Notes under the pieces: model-generated | Told to the model about the DNA's origin: nothing | Database searches by the model: none | Seen by the model: only the letters and a program-made list of their open reading frames with translations | Shown: one piece after another, positions 1 to 7,725 of the stretch | Position numbering within the stretch: the stretch's first letter is position 1 | Layout: every line of letters begins with the position of its first letter | Origin: Streptosporangium brasiliense | Lineage (GTDB): Bacteria; Actinomycetota; Actinomycetes; Streptosporangiales; Streptosporangiaceae | Assembly: GCF_030811595.1 (NCBI RefSeq) | Contig: NZ_JAUSRB010000002.1 | Span: 4,960,001-5,024,000 of the forward strand | Direction: 5' to 3' | Length of the DNA stretch: 64,000 nucleotides | Program-made: the position numbers and the translations under genes

Positions 1-740
1 ACCACGGCGAAGGAGCCCAGCAGCAGCGCCGCGGCGGCGGCCGCGACGGCCACGACCGGCTGGGACCAGCCGCCGCGGCCCTCGGTGACGGCGGTGACCA
101 GCGCGGCCAGGCCGGAGGCCAGCAGCAGGACGCCGGGCAGGTCCAGCGGCCGGCGCTCGGCCGCGCGTGACTCGGGCAGCAGCCCGGCCCCCAGCAGCGC
201 CAGCGGCACCGCGGCCGCGGCGACCACCCAGTAGACCGCCCGCCAGCCCGCCACGGCGGCCAGCCCGCCGGAGATCAGCGGGCCGACGGCGATGCCCAGG
301 CCGAGCATGGCCCCGTAGCGGCCCGTGGCGTGCAGCCGCCCGCGGCCCTCGGGGAAGGCGTGGCCGAGGGCGCCCAGGCTGGCGGTGAGCAGTCCCGCGC
401 TGGCGGCTCCCTGCACCAGCCGGGCCGTCACGAACATCGCCGTGTTCACCGACAGGGCCGCCATGACGCTCGCGGCGGCCAGCGCCCACATCCCAGCCAG
501 GTAGATCCGCCGCCGCCCGTAGTTGTCGGCCAGGTCTCCGGCGATCAGCAGCAGCGCCGCCAGGCCCAGCGCGATCGCGTTCAGCAGCCAGGCCGGTCCC
601 GCCGGTCCCGAGCCAAGGGCCCGCGCGGCCTGGGGCAGCGTGACCATGGGGGCGGTGTAGTTGATCAACACCAGCAGCGGTGCGGCACAGGTGAGCGCGA
701 GGGTGAGATCCGGGGGACGGCGGGTCGCGGTGAGCGTCAT
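1..740 (-). CDS. MFS drug-type exporter, N-terminal part (runs off left edge)
   Basis: The frame opens at an ATG (738-740 on the minus strand) and stays open to the window edge, so about 246 residues are visible and the C-terminus is missing. After a short basic start come repeated hydrophobic segments with the loop GDLADNYGRRR (around residue 68), the MFS motif A, and GLGIAVGPLISGG, a motif-C signature of proton antiporters. This places it in the drug:H+ antiporter group (inner membrane efflux). It is transcribed divergently from the HxlR regulator at 814, and the gap holds a large dyad operator, so it is probably the regulator's target. The substrate cannot be told. The start sits 15 bases from the operator, with a GGCTCC-rich leader and no strong ribosome site. 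Confidence 0.85.
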   Translation of the reverse strand, partial: MTLTATRRPPDLTLALTCAAPLLVLINYTAPMVTLPQAARALGSGPAGPAWLLNAIALGLAALLLIAGDLADNYGRRRIYLAGMWALAAASVMAALSVNTAMFVTARLVQGAASAGLLTASLGALGHAFPEGRGRLHATGRYGAMLGLGIAVGPLISGGLAAVAGWRAVYWVVAAAAVPLALLGAGLLPESRAAERRPLDLPGVLLLASGLAALVTAVTEGRGGWSQPVVAVAAAAAALLLGSFAV

Positions 741-755
741 GGGGAGCCTTTCATG

Positions 756-809
756 GTTCATTCACTGAACTCACAACTACCGTAACACACGTGAGTTCAG
801 TGAATGAAC
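756..809. promoter_or_regulatory. Operator of the HxlR regulator: 19-bp perfect inverted repeat, each arm itself a dyad
   Basis: Positions 756-774 and 791-809 are exact reverse complements over 19 bases, separated by 16 bases. Inside each arm lies GTTCA-N5-TGAAC, a smaller dyad, so the region offers two dimer sites side by side. It fills the gap between the divergent MFS gene and the HxlR gene. By family knowledge HxlR/MarR-like winged-helix dimers bind such sites. Binding itself is inferred. Confidence 0.8.
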
Positions 810-813
810 TAGC

Positions 814-1344
814 ATGGGGAGCATGGCGCTCGGCAAGAACTACGAAGGTCAGGACTGCTCGCTGGCCCGCGCTCTGGAACTGATCGGGGAGCGGTGGACG
901 CTGCTGGTGGTCCGCGACGCGCTGTACGGCGTGCGCCGCTACGGCGACTTCCTCGCCCACCTCGACATGCCGCGCGCCGTGCTCTCCCAGCGGCTGCAGG
1001 CCCTGGTGGAGGCGGGCGTGCTGGAGCGGCGCCGCTACCAGGACGCGCCGCCGCGCGACGAATACGTCCTGACCGCGATGGGGCGCGAGCTGTGGGGCCC
1101 CGTCTACCTGCTCGCCCAGTGGGGGGAGCGGAACCTGTCCTCGGCGGGCCCCCGCCGGATCTTCTTCCACGCCTCCTGCGGCACGCGGATCGACCGCGAC
1201 GGGCTCTGCCCGGTGTGCGGGGGACGCGCCCCGCTGGAGGAGATCGAGGTGCGGCCCGGCCCCGGCGCCGAGCTCGCCCGCGAGGACCCGGTCAGCGTGG
1301 CCCTGCGCCGCCCCCACCGGATGCTGCGGCCGCTGCCCGGCTGA
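814..1344 (+). CDS. HxlR-family transcriptional regulator
   Basis: A 176-residue winged-helix protein. The HxlR signature is clear: CSLARALELIGERWTLLVVR at residues 16-35, then the recognition-helix region MPRAVLSQRLQALVEAGVL and the beta-wing before RDEYVLTAMG. The C-terminal part (about 115-150) contains CGTRIDRDGLCPVCGG, four cysteines that could bind zinc, seen in some actinobacterial members. The start could be ATG 814 or ATG 823; both lie directly after the operator. It is divergent from the MFS exporter, which suggests it represses exporter and self. The inducer is unknown. Confidence 0.9.
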   Translation: MGSMALGKNYEGQDCSLARALELIGERWTLLVVRDALYGVRRYGDFLAHLDMPRAVLSQRLQALVEAGVLERRRYQDAPPRDEYVLTAMGRELWGPVYLLAQWGERNLSSAGPRRIFFHASCGTRIDRDGLCPVCGGRAPLEEIEVRPGPGAELAREDPVSVALRRPHRMLRPLPG

Positions 1345-1652
1345 TCCGCCGGTCGCCACGGCCGCCGCGCGGCGCGACCGGGTGGCCGCGCGTCAGGAAG
1401 ACCCCGGCCAGGCCGTAGCCGGTGCCGCCGGCGACGACGGTGTTCTTGGTCGTGTCCGCCTCGTGGAGGGAGTCCGTGGGCGACGGCGCGGGGCGGCCGC
1501 CGCCGGGGAGCCGGCGGGCGGCGGCCGGAACCGGTCCCATGCCCGTGCCCGCACCCGGTCCAGCCGTGATCACCCGTCGCCGGGCGGAGGTTTGCCGTGA
1601 CAGGAGAGGGTAGCGCCTTCCCCTATAGAGGTCTGCAGGGAGGAGGAACGTC
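1345..1652. other. Intergenic, no supported gene
   Basis: No reading frame here has convincing codon bias, homology or a ribosome site. The stretch ends with GGAGGAGGAA at about 1639-1648, the ribosome-binding site of the next gene. Confidence 0.5.
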
Positions 1653-2054
1653 ATGACCGGCAGTCCCAAGGACACGCTGTCCACGGCCGAACTGATCCGG
1701 CAGCTGTCGGAGGAGGTCTCACGCCTCGTCAGGGACGAGCTCCGCCTCGCCAAGCTGGAGCTCGCCGAGAAGGGCAGACACGCGGGGATCGGCGCGGGAC
1801 TGTTCGGCGGGGCCGGCGTCGTGGCCCTGTACGGAGGCGGCGCCCTGGTGGCCGCGGTGATCCTGCTGCTCGCCATGGTGATGCCCGCGTGGGTCGCCGC
1901 GGCGGTCGTCGGCGTGGTCCTGCTGGCCGTGGCCGCCGTTCTCGGACTCCTGGGCAAGCGGCAGGTGACCGAGGCCGGCCCGCCCGCCCCCGAACGGACC
2001 ATCGAGAGCCTCAAGCACGACTTCGACGCGGTGAAGGAGAGGGCACACCGATGA
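1653..2054 (+). CDS. Phage-holin-like / DUF1469 (YqjE-type) membrane protein
   Basis: A 133-residue protein with the typical actinobacterial layout: an amphipathic N-terminal segment ending VRDELRLAKLELAEKG (about residues 26-42), then two long transmembrane helices (about 47-72 and 76-97), and a charged tail. This matches the holin superfamily III / DUF1469 group, small inner-membrane proteins of unclear role, often next to DUF3618 proteins as here. A strong GGAGGAGG site precedes ATG 1653. Its stop overlaps the next start (ATGA), so the two are translationally coupled. The name holin does not mean lysis here. Confidence 0.8.
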   Translation: MTGSPKDTLSTAELIRQLSEEVSRLVRDELRLAKLELAEKGRHAGIGAGLFGGAGVVALYGGGALVAAVILLLAMVMPAWVAAAVVGVVLLAVAAVLGLLGKRQVTEAGPPAPERTIESLKHDFDAVKERAHR

Positions 2055-2857
2055 CTGAGACCGATCCGGGCAGGCCCGGTCGCGATGTCGAGGAGGCGGG
2101 GATCACCGGCTCGCGCAGGAAGGAAGTCGGCGAGCCCGTGACACCCGACGAGAGCGGATCGCTGAACATCCCGCCCAACGCGCCGGAGATGTCGGAGGTC
2201 CCGCCGCCCGGCCGCGACGGGAGGCCCACCGAGGATCTCGGCCTCCCGCCGTCCGAGCGGGACGGGACGCCCCGGCCGGTGGACAGGACCGGGCCCGGTC
2301 CGGCCGAGCCCGACAGGACCGATGCGGGCAGGGCCGACGCCGGTACGGCGGTGGCCGGCGGGACCCGCGACGACAGGGCCGAGGTCGGTACGGCGGTGGC
2401 CGGCGGGACCCGTGACGACAGGGCCGGCGCCGACAGGACGAGCGCCGGTAAGCCCAGCAAGGAATCCGTGCGGCGGGACATCGAGAGGGACCGCCGCGAA
2501 CTAGGCGACACCGTGGAGGCTTTGGTGCACAAGACCGATGTGAAGGCCCGTGTCCAGGAGACCGCCACCCATGTGGGTGAGGATCTGCGCCGGATGGGGG
2601 CCGCCACCGCCGGCACCGCCACCGAGATGGTGGGCCGGGTCAAGGAGGCCGCACCCGAGATGGTCGGGCGGGTCAAGGAGGCCGCTCCGGAGATGGTGGG
2701 CCGGGTCAAGGAGATGACCCCGGTCGAGCTCAAGGACGCGGCGGGGAAGGTGACGACCGAGGCGGGCAAGCGCCCCGTCATGACCGTCGCCGCGGTGGCC
2801 GCGCTCGCCCTGGTCGCCTTCCGGGTGCTGCGGCGGGGCCGCCGGGGGAAGAGGTAG
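2051..2857 (+). CDS. DUF3618 domain protein with repeat-rich N-terminus
   Basis: A 268-residue protein starting at the ATG that overlaps the previous stop. Residues 1-135 are acidic, Pro/Gly/Asp/Arg-rich and low complexity, with a 15-residue unit (ADAGTAVAGGTRDDR) present twice. Residues about 138-165 (KESVRRDIERDRRELGDTV) are the DUF3618 core, an amphipathic helix. Then follow three copies of an 11-residue unit containing EMVGRVKEAAP and a single C-terminal transmembrane helix (about 245-260) ending in a basic tail. Role unknown; it forms a membrane pair with the holin-like protein upstream. Confidence 0.75.
   Translation: MTETDPGRPGRDVEEAGITGSRRKEVGEPVTPDESGSLNIPPNAPEMSEVPPPGRDGRPTEDLGLPPSERDGTPRPVDRTGPGPAEPDRTDAGRADAGTAVAGGTRDDRAEVGTAVAGGTRDDRAGADRTSAGKPSKESVRRDIERDRRELGDTVEALVHKTDVKARVQETATHVGEDLRRMGAATAGTATEMVGRVKEAAPEMVGRVKEAAPEMVGRVKEMTPVELKDAAGKVTTEAGKRPVMTVAAVAALALVAFRVLRRGRRGKR
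2333..2422 (+). repeat. Two in-frame 45-bp tandem repeats in the DUF3618 gene
   Basis: Positions 2333-2377 and 2378-2422 repeat with few changes and code for a 15-residue unit. The length is a multiple of three, so copy-number change would keep the frame. Confidence 0.85.
2624..2720 (+). repeat. Three in-frame 33-bp tandem repeats in the DUF3618 gene
   Basis: The unit beginning GAGATGGT codes for EMVGRVKEAAP; the third copy diverges at its end. The repeat likely extends an amphipathic helix. Confidence 0.85.
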
Positions 2858-3483
2858 GCGCACCGCTCTTGTGAGCGGTCCTGCCCGCCCTCAGGAGGGT
2901 TCGGCACGGGCGGGCGACGACAGGTGTCGCCCGGCCCGGCTACCGGGGCGGTCCGCCGGCCGAGCGCTCCGGCCGCGGGCGGGCGGGCCACAGGGCGCCG
3001 GGAGCATGGCGGGCACCGAGACGCTCCGGCCGCGGGCGGGCGGCCCCCGGCAGCCGGGCCGGGGCCGGGTGTGGAGGGTGCGGCGGCCGGGTCCGGGCGG
3101 GACGGCCGGGGCCGCGGCCGGTGCCATGACGATTTGCTCGACAGGGGAGCGGGTGGGACGAGCCAAGCCCAGGGTCGCCGGGGTAATCTGACCGTTTCCC
3201 GGGCGAGCGGCGGACCCCCTCCTTTCCGCCCGCCCGGGATCTCCCTCCCGGCCGGGCACACCCGCCGGGCCGAGCGGGCCGATCGCCCGCGGCTCCGCAC
3301 CGGTCGAGCGGAGGTGGGAGGCGTCCGGACCGGGCGGAGTTCGGAGGCGTCCGGACCGAGCGGCCGTGAACCGTTCTGACGGCCCGGACGTCGTAACCGG
3401 TGCCGGGACCGCGTGACCCCTGATCCCGGAGCGGAGACGTCGCCGTGGAGGTGACGTTCCCCGCAGGACACCCAGGAGGTCTC
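2858..3483. other. 626-bp intergenic region with short GC-rich repeats, no supported gene
   Basis: The stretch GCTCCGGCCGCGGGCGGGCGG occurs at about 2967 and 3023, and a GGCGTCCGGACCG element is repeated at about 3319-3360. No frame shows a family match. The last bases hold CCAGGAGGTCTC, the ribosome site of the next gene. Confidence 0.5.
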
Positions 3484-4074
3484 ATGCGCCGTTCCTGCCG
3501 TGTTTTCGGCGTCGCCGTGGGCCTGACCCTCATCGCGGCGGCCCTGTCCCCGATCGCGCCCGTCGAGGCCGCCTGCCTCGGCGCCGTCAAGAAGTGCGGG
3601 CGGGACGCCCTGATCGCCATCGACGTGCGGGCCAAGGGCACGCCCCGCGCCCATCCGGGCGGGCAGGTCACCTACGTCCTGGACTACTCCATGACAAGAA
3701 CGCCGTCCTTCGCCCCCTACTGGGGCTCCTACTGGGTCGGCGGCAGGTTCCCCCGGGGCGCCCGGGGCCCGGCCAGGGCCGTCCTGTTCGACGAGACGGG
3801 CAGGCGGCTGGCCGCCTTCCCGTGCCGCGGGCACTCCGACGGCGTCTGGTGCGACACCGGCGGCCGGATCCCGGACCGGGGCAGGATCGTTCTCACGGCC
3901 CGCCTGGCCCGCGGCGCAACGGCCGCGGCCGTGGCCGTGGCCAGAGTCGGCTTCGACAGCTTCGACGGGCTGACCGAGCAGGAGTTCGCCCGGCACCTCA
4001 ACCGGCAGAAGTCCCGCGAGAAGTTCTGCAACTACCGCTTCACCAGGACCGTCACCACGGCGGTGGACTCCTGA
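3484..4074 (+). CDS. Secreted protein of unknown function
   Basis: A 196-residue protein. ATG 3484 is chosen over an earlier in-frame start at 3445 because AGGAGG sits 8 bases ahead and because the protein then begins with a classic Sec signal peptide: MRRS, a hydrophobic core (about 8-23), and PVEA-A as the likely cleavage site near residue 29. The mature part has cysteines at CLGAVKKC, FPC, WCD and KFCN, so disulfides are plausible. It resembles other small secreted actinobacterial proteins but I do not recognise the family. No operon partner is evident. Confidence 0.65.
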   Translation: MRRSCRVFGVAVGLTLIAAALSPIAPVEAACLGAVKKCGRDALIAIDVRAKGTPRAHPGGQVTYVLDYSMTRTPSFAPYWGSYWVGGRFPRGARGPARAVLFDETGRRLAAFPCRGHSDGVWCDTGGRIPDRGRIVLTARLARGATAAAVAVARVGFDSFDGLTEQEFARHLNRQKSREKFCNYRFTRTVTTAVDS

Positions 4075-4144
4075 GGCAGACCGGCGCCCTCCGGGTCCCG
4101 GCGGGGGCGTGGGCTCGGCCCCGCGTCCCGGCGGGGCCACGGGG

Positions 4145-4840
4145 TCAGCCCCCCGCGGCCATGTCGAAGAAGCGCAGCTCCAGCCGTACGGCGCGGCGGA
4201 AGAAGTCGAGCACGCGGAGCCGCCCGTCCTCGGCGAGCCCGGGGCCGAGGCGGTCGAGCTCGCCGCGGAGGAAGCCCACCCAGGCCCGGAACTCCGGCCC
4301 CTCGTGCAGGTCGATCCACTCGCGGTGGACGAACCTCTCCGGCAGCGGCTCCTCGGCGAGGCTCGCCCAGCCCAGATAGCTCCACTCCGCCACGCACAGC
4401 ACCGCCAGGATGAGCGGATAGTCCAGGCTGGTCCTGGCCTCGTCCATCAGAGCGCGGAAGTCGGCCGTCACCGGCTCCAGCGGCGGGGAGAGCAGATCCT
4501 CCGGGGCGGCGCCGAGGGCCGCGAGCGCGCGGTGGAAGTAGGTCTTCTCCTCGGCCGTGGCGGTCTCGCCGAGGAAGCGGCCGAACGGCACCCGTGACTC
4601 GAAGCTGTCCGCGCTGGCCACGGCCGCGCCGAGCAGCGCGGTGAAGGAGTCGACGAACTGGAAGTCCTGGACCAGGTAGCGGCGCATGTCGTCGTCGGAG
4701 ACGTCGCCCCGGGTGATCGAGGCGGCGAACGGATGGGTCACCACCGCGGTCCACCCCGGCTCGCTGTGCGAGCGCAGCCACTCGCTGAACGCGGGGTCGG
4801 CGGCGCCCGCGCGCCACTCGTCGTAGGGGACCGGGTCCAC
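4145..4840 (-). CDS. TenA-family protein (TenA_E type, thiamin pyrimidine salvage-like)
   Basis: A 231-residue all-helical protein of the TenA/thiaminase II superfamily, with the typical features HPFAASITRGDVSDDDMRRYLVQDFQFV near residue 45 and YFHRALAALG. GTG 4840 is chosen because GAGGAG lies about 8 bases ahead; longer starts lack support. At the position where TenA_C enzymes have their catalytic cysteine, this protein has AEWSYLGWA, the Glu-type signature of TenA_E. Family members hydrolyse aminopyrimidine or formylaminopyrimidine thiamin breakdown products. No thiamin genes or TPP riboswitch are seen nearby, so the substrate is open. Confidence 0.8.
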   Translation of the reverse strand: MDPVPYDEWRAGAADPAFSEWLRSHSEPGWTAVVTHPFAASITRGDVSDDDMRRYLVQDFQFVDSFTALLGAAVASADSFESRVPFGRFLGETATAEEKTYFHRALAALGAAPEDLLSPPLEPVTADFRALMDEARTSLDYPLILAVLCVAEWSYLGWASLAEEPLPERFVHREWIDLHEGPEFRAWVGFLRGELDRLGPGLAEDGRLRVLDFFRRAVRLELRFFDMAAGG

Positions 4841-5029
4841 CGGGCTTCTCCTCGCGGTCTGGGGATGTCGATCGCTGTGAATGCTAGTCCGGCCGGCCCG
4901 GCGCCGGGCGGCGGCCTTCCGTGCCGCCTGTCCCGAGGTCCGGGTGGCGTCGCCTGTCCTGACGTCCGGATGCCCGCCCGCCCCGGCCGGCCGGGGCGGT
5001 GCCGCGCCGGAGGGCCGCCCGGTGTCGCC

Positions 5030-5035
5030 TACGAT
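5030..5035 (+). promoter_or_regulatory. -10 box TACGAT for a leaderless GntR mRNA
   Basis: TACGAT ends 8 bases before GTG 5044, the spacing expected when transcription starts at the start codon. No ribosome site precedes the gene. Confidence 0.55.
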
Positions 5036-5043
5036 CACTGGAT

Positions 5044-5724
5044 GTGACCGCCTACCAGGCAATCGCGGCCGACCTGCGCGACCGGATCGTCTCCGGGGAG
5101 CTCCAGCCCGGGGACAGGTTGCCCGTCGAGCCCGACCTGTGCGTCCGGTACGGCGTCAGCCGCAGCACGGTCCGTGAGGCGCTGCGCCTGCTGGCCAGCC
5201 AGAACCTGATCAGGACCGTCCGGGGGGTGGCCGGGGGCAGCTACGTCGCCCTCCCCGACCCCGACCACATCAGCGCCTACCTGGAGACCAGCTTCGACCT
5301 GATGCGGGTGGGCGTCGACGAGCTGATGGAGATCCGCGAACTGCTGGAGGTGCCGGCCGCGGGCCTGGCCGCGCTGCGCCGTACCGGGCCGGACCTGGAG
5401 CGGCTGCGCGGCTGCATCGCCGGGGCGAGCGGCCGGGGGCCCGGCGAGGTCTTCGAGCCCAACCGCGACTTCCACATCGTCCTGCTCCGCGCCGCCGGCA
5501 ACCCCCTGCTGGAGGTCGTCGCCCGGCCCGTCTTCGAGGTCCTGGAGGGCCGCTTCGTCCGTGACCGCGCCCCGCGGGCCGCTCTCGACGGCATCGACCG
5601 CGAGCACCGCGGCATCCTGCGCCGCATCGAGGCGGGCGACGCCGAGGGGGCGCGGCGGGCCACCCAGGAACACCTGGACAACCTCCGGACCGCCTACTAC
5701 CCCAGCGTGGAGCCCCAGGAGTAG
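5044..5724 (+). CDS. GntR/FadR-family transcriptional regulator
   Basis: A 226-residue regulator. The N-terminal winged helix (residues 1-70) carries the GntR signature GELQPGDRLPVEPDLCVRYG followed by VSRSTVREALRLLASQNLI. The C-terminal FCD domain (about 85-215) has the metal-binding pattern with FHIVLLRAAGN and HRGILRRIEAGD, as in FadR-type members that bind acyl-CoA or organic acids. GTG 5044 is taken as the start because it follows a -10 box at leaderless spacing. It lies just upstream of MaoC, acyl-CoA dehydrogenase and CitE-like genes, so it probably controls them. Confidence 0.85.
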   Translation: MTAYQAIAADLRDRIVSGELQPGDRLPVEPDLCVRYGVSRSTVREALRLLASQNLIRTVRGVAGGSYVALPDPDHISAYLETSFDLMRVGVDELMEIRELLEVPAAGLAALRRTGPDLERLRGCIAGASGRGPGEVFEPNRDFHIVLLRAAGNPLLEVVARPVFEVLEGRFVRDRAPRAALDGIDREHRGILRRIEAGDAEGARRATQEHLDNLRTAYYPSVEPQE

Positions 5725-5813
5725 GCCTCATCCCGCCGACGGTGCCCACCCCCGCCGCCGGGGCCCGCCGGGCCGCCGGTGTGACGTCCGCGTGGAAACC
5801 ACCAAGCAAGCCA

Positions 5814-5840
5814 TTGACCATCAAAACGTCAGACTATTAG
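5814..5840 (+). promoter_or_regulatory. Possible promoter of the MaoC gene
   Basis: TTGACC at 5814-5819 with TATTAG at 5835-5840 gives a short 15-base spacer in a locally AT-richer stretch. GGGAGAG before GTG 5872 serves as ribosome site. Weak evidence. Confidence 0.35.
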
Positions 5841-5871
5841 CGTCAGGGTTCCGTCGTCCCGGGAGAGATCC

Positions 5872-6390
5872 GTGACCGTGCACGAACCCGGCCTCGGCCG
5901 GTACTACGAGGACTTCGTCGTCGGTGACGTCTACCAGCACCCGCTCGGCCGCACGATCAGCGAGGCCGACAACACCTGGTTCACCCTGCTGACGATGAAC
6001 ACCAACCAGAACCACTTCAACGCCCACTTCGCCGGACGCGCCCCGGTCGGCAAGGTCATCGTCAACTCCGGGCTGACCGTGGCGATCGTCCTGGGCATCT
6101 CGGTGATCGACGTCAGCCAGACCGCGCTGATGAACCTCGGCTGGGACGAGATCAAGCTGACCCACCCGGTGTTCCTGGGCGACACCCTCTACGCCGAGTC
6201 GATCGTGGTGGACAAGCGGGAGTCCGGGTCGCGGCCCTACGCCGGGATCGTCACCTGCCGCACGCGCGGGCTCAACCAGGACGGGGACGAGGTCATGTCC
6301 TGGCGCCGCGCGGTGATGGTCTACCGCCGCGACGCCCCGCACGACAAGAACTACTTCCCGCAGGCCAAGAACGGGCCCCTGACGGCATGA
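5872..6390 (+). CDS. MaoC-family (R)-specific enoyl-CoA hydratase
   Basis: A 172-residue single hot-dog domain of the MaoC family. NQNHFNAHFAG (residues about 44-54) is the hydratase 2 motif with its catalytic Asn/His pair. Such stand-alone MaoC proteins hydrate enoyl-CoA thioesters such as mesaconyl- or methylglutaconyl-type substrates. GGGAGAG precedes GTG 5872. It starts a likely operon with acyl-CoA dehydrogenase, CitE-like lyase and HIT protein; the same trio (MaoC, FadE19, CitE) sits in the mycobacterial Rv2498c-Rv2500c region linked to leucine breakdown. The same role here is inferred. Confidence 0.85.
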   Translation: MTVHEPGLGRYYEDFVVGDVYQHPLGRTISEADNTWFTLLTMNTNQNHFNAHFAGRAPVGKVIVNSGLTVAIVLGISVIDVSQTALMNLGWDEIKLTHPVFLGDTLYAESIVVDKRESGSRPYAGIVTCRTRGLNQDGDEVMSWRRAVMVYRRDAPHDKNYFPQAKNGPLTA

Positions 6391-6435
6391 GGCCCGCGTC
6401 CGCATGAGGCCCGCGTCCGCATGAGGCCCGCGTCC
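6385..6435 (+). repeat. Three 17-bp tandem repeats over the MaoC stop codon
   Basis: The unit GCATGAGGCCCGCGTCC is repeated exactly at 6385, 6402 and 6419. The first copy contains the TGA stop at 6388-6390, so the array begins in the last codons and runs into the spacer. Confidence 0.9.
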
Positions 6436-6517
6436 GGGCCGTGGGGGAGCCTCGGCCCCGCACCCGCGGTCCCGTGATCACGGCCGCCGGTTTCCCCGTG
6501 TTCGAAAGGACCCCGCC

Positions 6518-7678
6518 ATGGATTTCGAGCTGAACGACGAGCAGCGGCTGTTCCGCCGGACGCTCAGGGAGTTCGTGGACAAGGAGATCGTGCCGGTCGC
6601 CTCGGAGTGGGAGCGGACGGGCCGCTACCCCACCGAGATCGTCGAACGGTTCAGGCAGCTGGGCCTGTTCGGGATGACGGTCCCCGAGGAGTACGGCGGG
6701 CTGGCGCTGGACCGGGTGTCGTTCGCGCTGGTCTTCGAGGAGATCGCGCGCGGGTGGATGGGGGTGGCCGGGGTGCTCGGCTCGCACTCGCTGGCCTGCT
6801 GGATGATCGCCCGGCACGGCACCGAGGAGCAGCGCGCCGCCTACCTCCCGGACCTGGCCACCGGCGCCCGCCGTACCGGCATCGCGCTGACCGAACCCGC
6901 CGCGGGCACCGACCTGCAGGGCATCCAGACCCGGGCGGTCCGCGACGGCGACCACTACGTGATCAACGGCACCAAGACGTGGATCACCAACGCCCGCCAC
7001 GCCGACCCGATGCCCGTCCTGGTCAAGACCTCCGTCACCGAGCCCGCGCACCGCGGCATGTCCATGATCCTGGTCGAGGCCGGCACCCCCGGCTACACCG
7101 TCAGCCGGGACCTGCCCAAACTCGGCTACAAGGGCACCGAGACCTGCGAGATCGTGCTGGAGGACGTCCGGGTCCCGGTGTCGCGGCTGCTCGGCGGGGT
7201 CGAGGGGCGGGGCATGCAGCAGGCGCTGTCGGCCCTCGAACTCGGCCGGGTCAACATCGCCGCCCGCGCGGTCGGCATCTCCCAGTGCGCCTACGACGCC
7301 GCGCTGAACTACTCGCGTGAGCGCCACGCCTTCGGCCGGCCCATCGCCGACTTCCAGGCCGTCCAGCTCAAGCTCGCCGACATGGCCACCGACATCCAGG
7401 CGGCCAGGCTGCTCACCTACTGGGCGGCCACCCGCTCGGAGAGCGGCGCGGTGACCTCCGAGGCCGCGATGGCCAAATACTTCGCCTCGGAGGTCGCGCT
7501 CCGGGCGACCATGGAGGCCATGCGGATCCACGGGGGCTACGGCTACTCCCAGGAGTTCGTCATCGAACGCCTTTACCGCGACGCGCCCCTGATGGCCATC
7601 GGCGAGGGCACCAACGACGTCCAGCGGATGGTCATCGCCAGATCCCTCATCTCCGGCGACGCCAAGGTGGGCTGGTGA
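6518..7678 (+). CDS. Acyl-CoA dehydrogenase
   Basis: A 386-residue enzyme of normal length with all three domains: helical N-terminal (1-120), beta middle domain with ALTEPAAGTD (FAD/substrate contact, about 127-136) and KTWITNA, and C-terminal helical domain. The catalytic base is the Glu in GEGTNDVQRMV near residue 365, the position used by short/medium-chain enzymes. It oxidises acyl-CoA to 2-enoyl-CoA with FAD. An AAAGGA site lies 9 bases ahead of ATG 6518. Its place between MaoC and CitE-like genes suggests a branched or dicarboxylic acyl-CoA substrate. Confidence 0.92.
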   Translation: MDFELNDEQRLFRRTLREFVDKEIVPVASEWERTGRYPTEIVERFRQLGLFGMTVPEEYGGLALDRVSFALVFEEIARGWMGVAGVLGSHSLACWMIARHGTEEQRAAYLPDLATGARRTGIALTEPAAGTDLQGIQTRAVRDGDHYVINGTKTWITNARHADPMPVLVKTSVTEPAHRGMSMILVEAGTPGYTVSRDLPKLGYKGTETCEIVLEDVRVPVSRLLGGVEGRGMQQALSALELGRVNIAARAVGISQCAYDAALNYSRERHAFGRPIADFQAVQLKLADMATDIQAARLLTYWAATRSESGAVTSEAAMAKYFASEVALRATMEAMRIHGGYGYSQEFVIERLYRDAPLMAIGEGTNDVQRMVIARSLISGDAKVGW

Positions 7679-7716
7679 GCCCGGTGCCGCCACGGCGGGC
7701 CGATCCGCGGTGACGC

Positions 7717-7722
7717 TAGGGT
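7717..7722 (+). promoter_or_regulatory. -10 box TAGGGT for the CitE-like gene
   Basis: TAGGGT lies 6 bases before GTG 7729 (3 before GTG 7726), consistent with a leaderless transcript. There is no ribosome site. Confidence 0.5.
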
Positions 7723-7725
7723 CGG

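Noticed and set aside
1292-2014. Long open frame on the minus strand across the holin-like gene
   Set aside because: It is antisense to a gene with clear membrane helices and a good ribosome site, and its product is low-complexity Ala/Arg/Thr without family features.
2011-4140. 709-codon minus-strand open frame
   Set aside because: It covers two well-supported plus-strand genes and has the composition expected of antisense GC-rich DNA.
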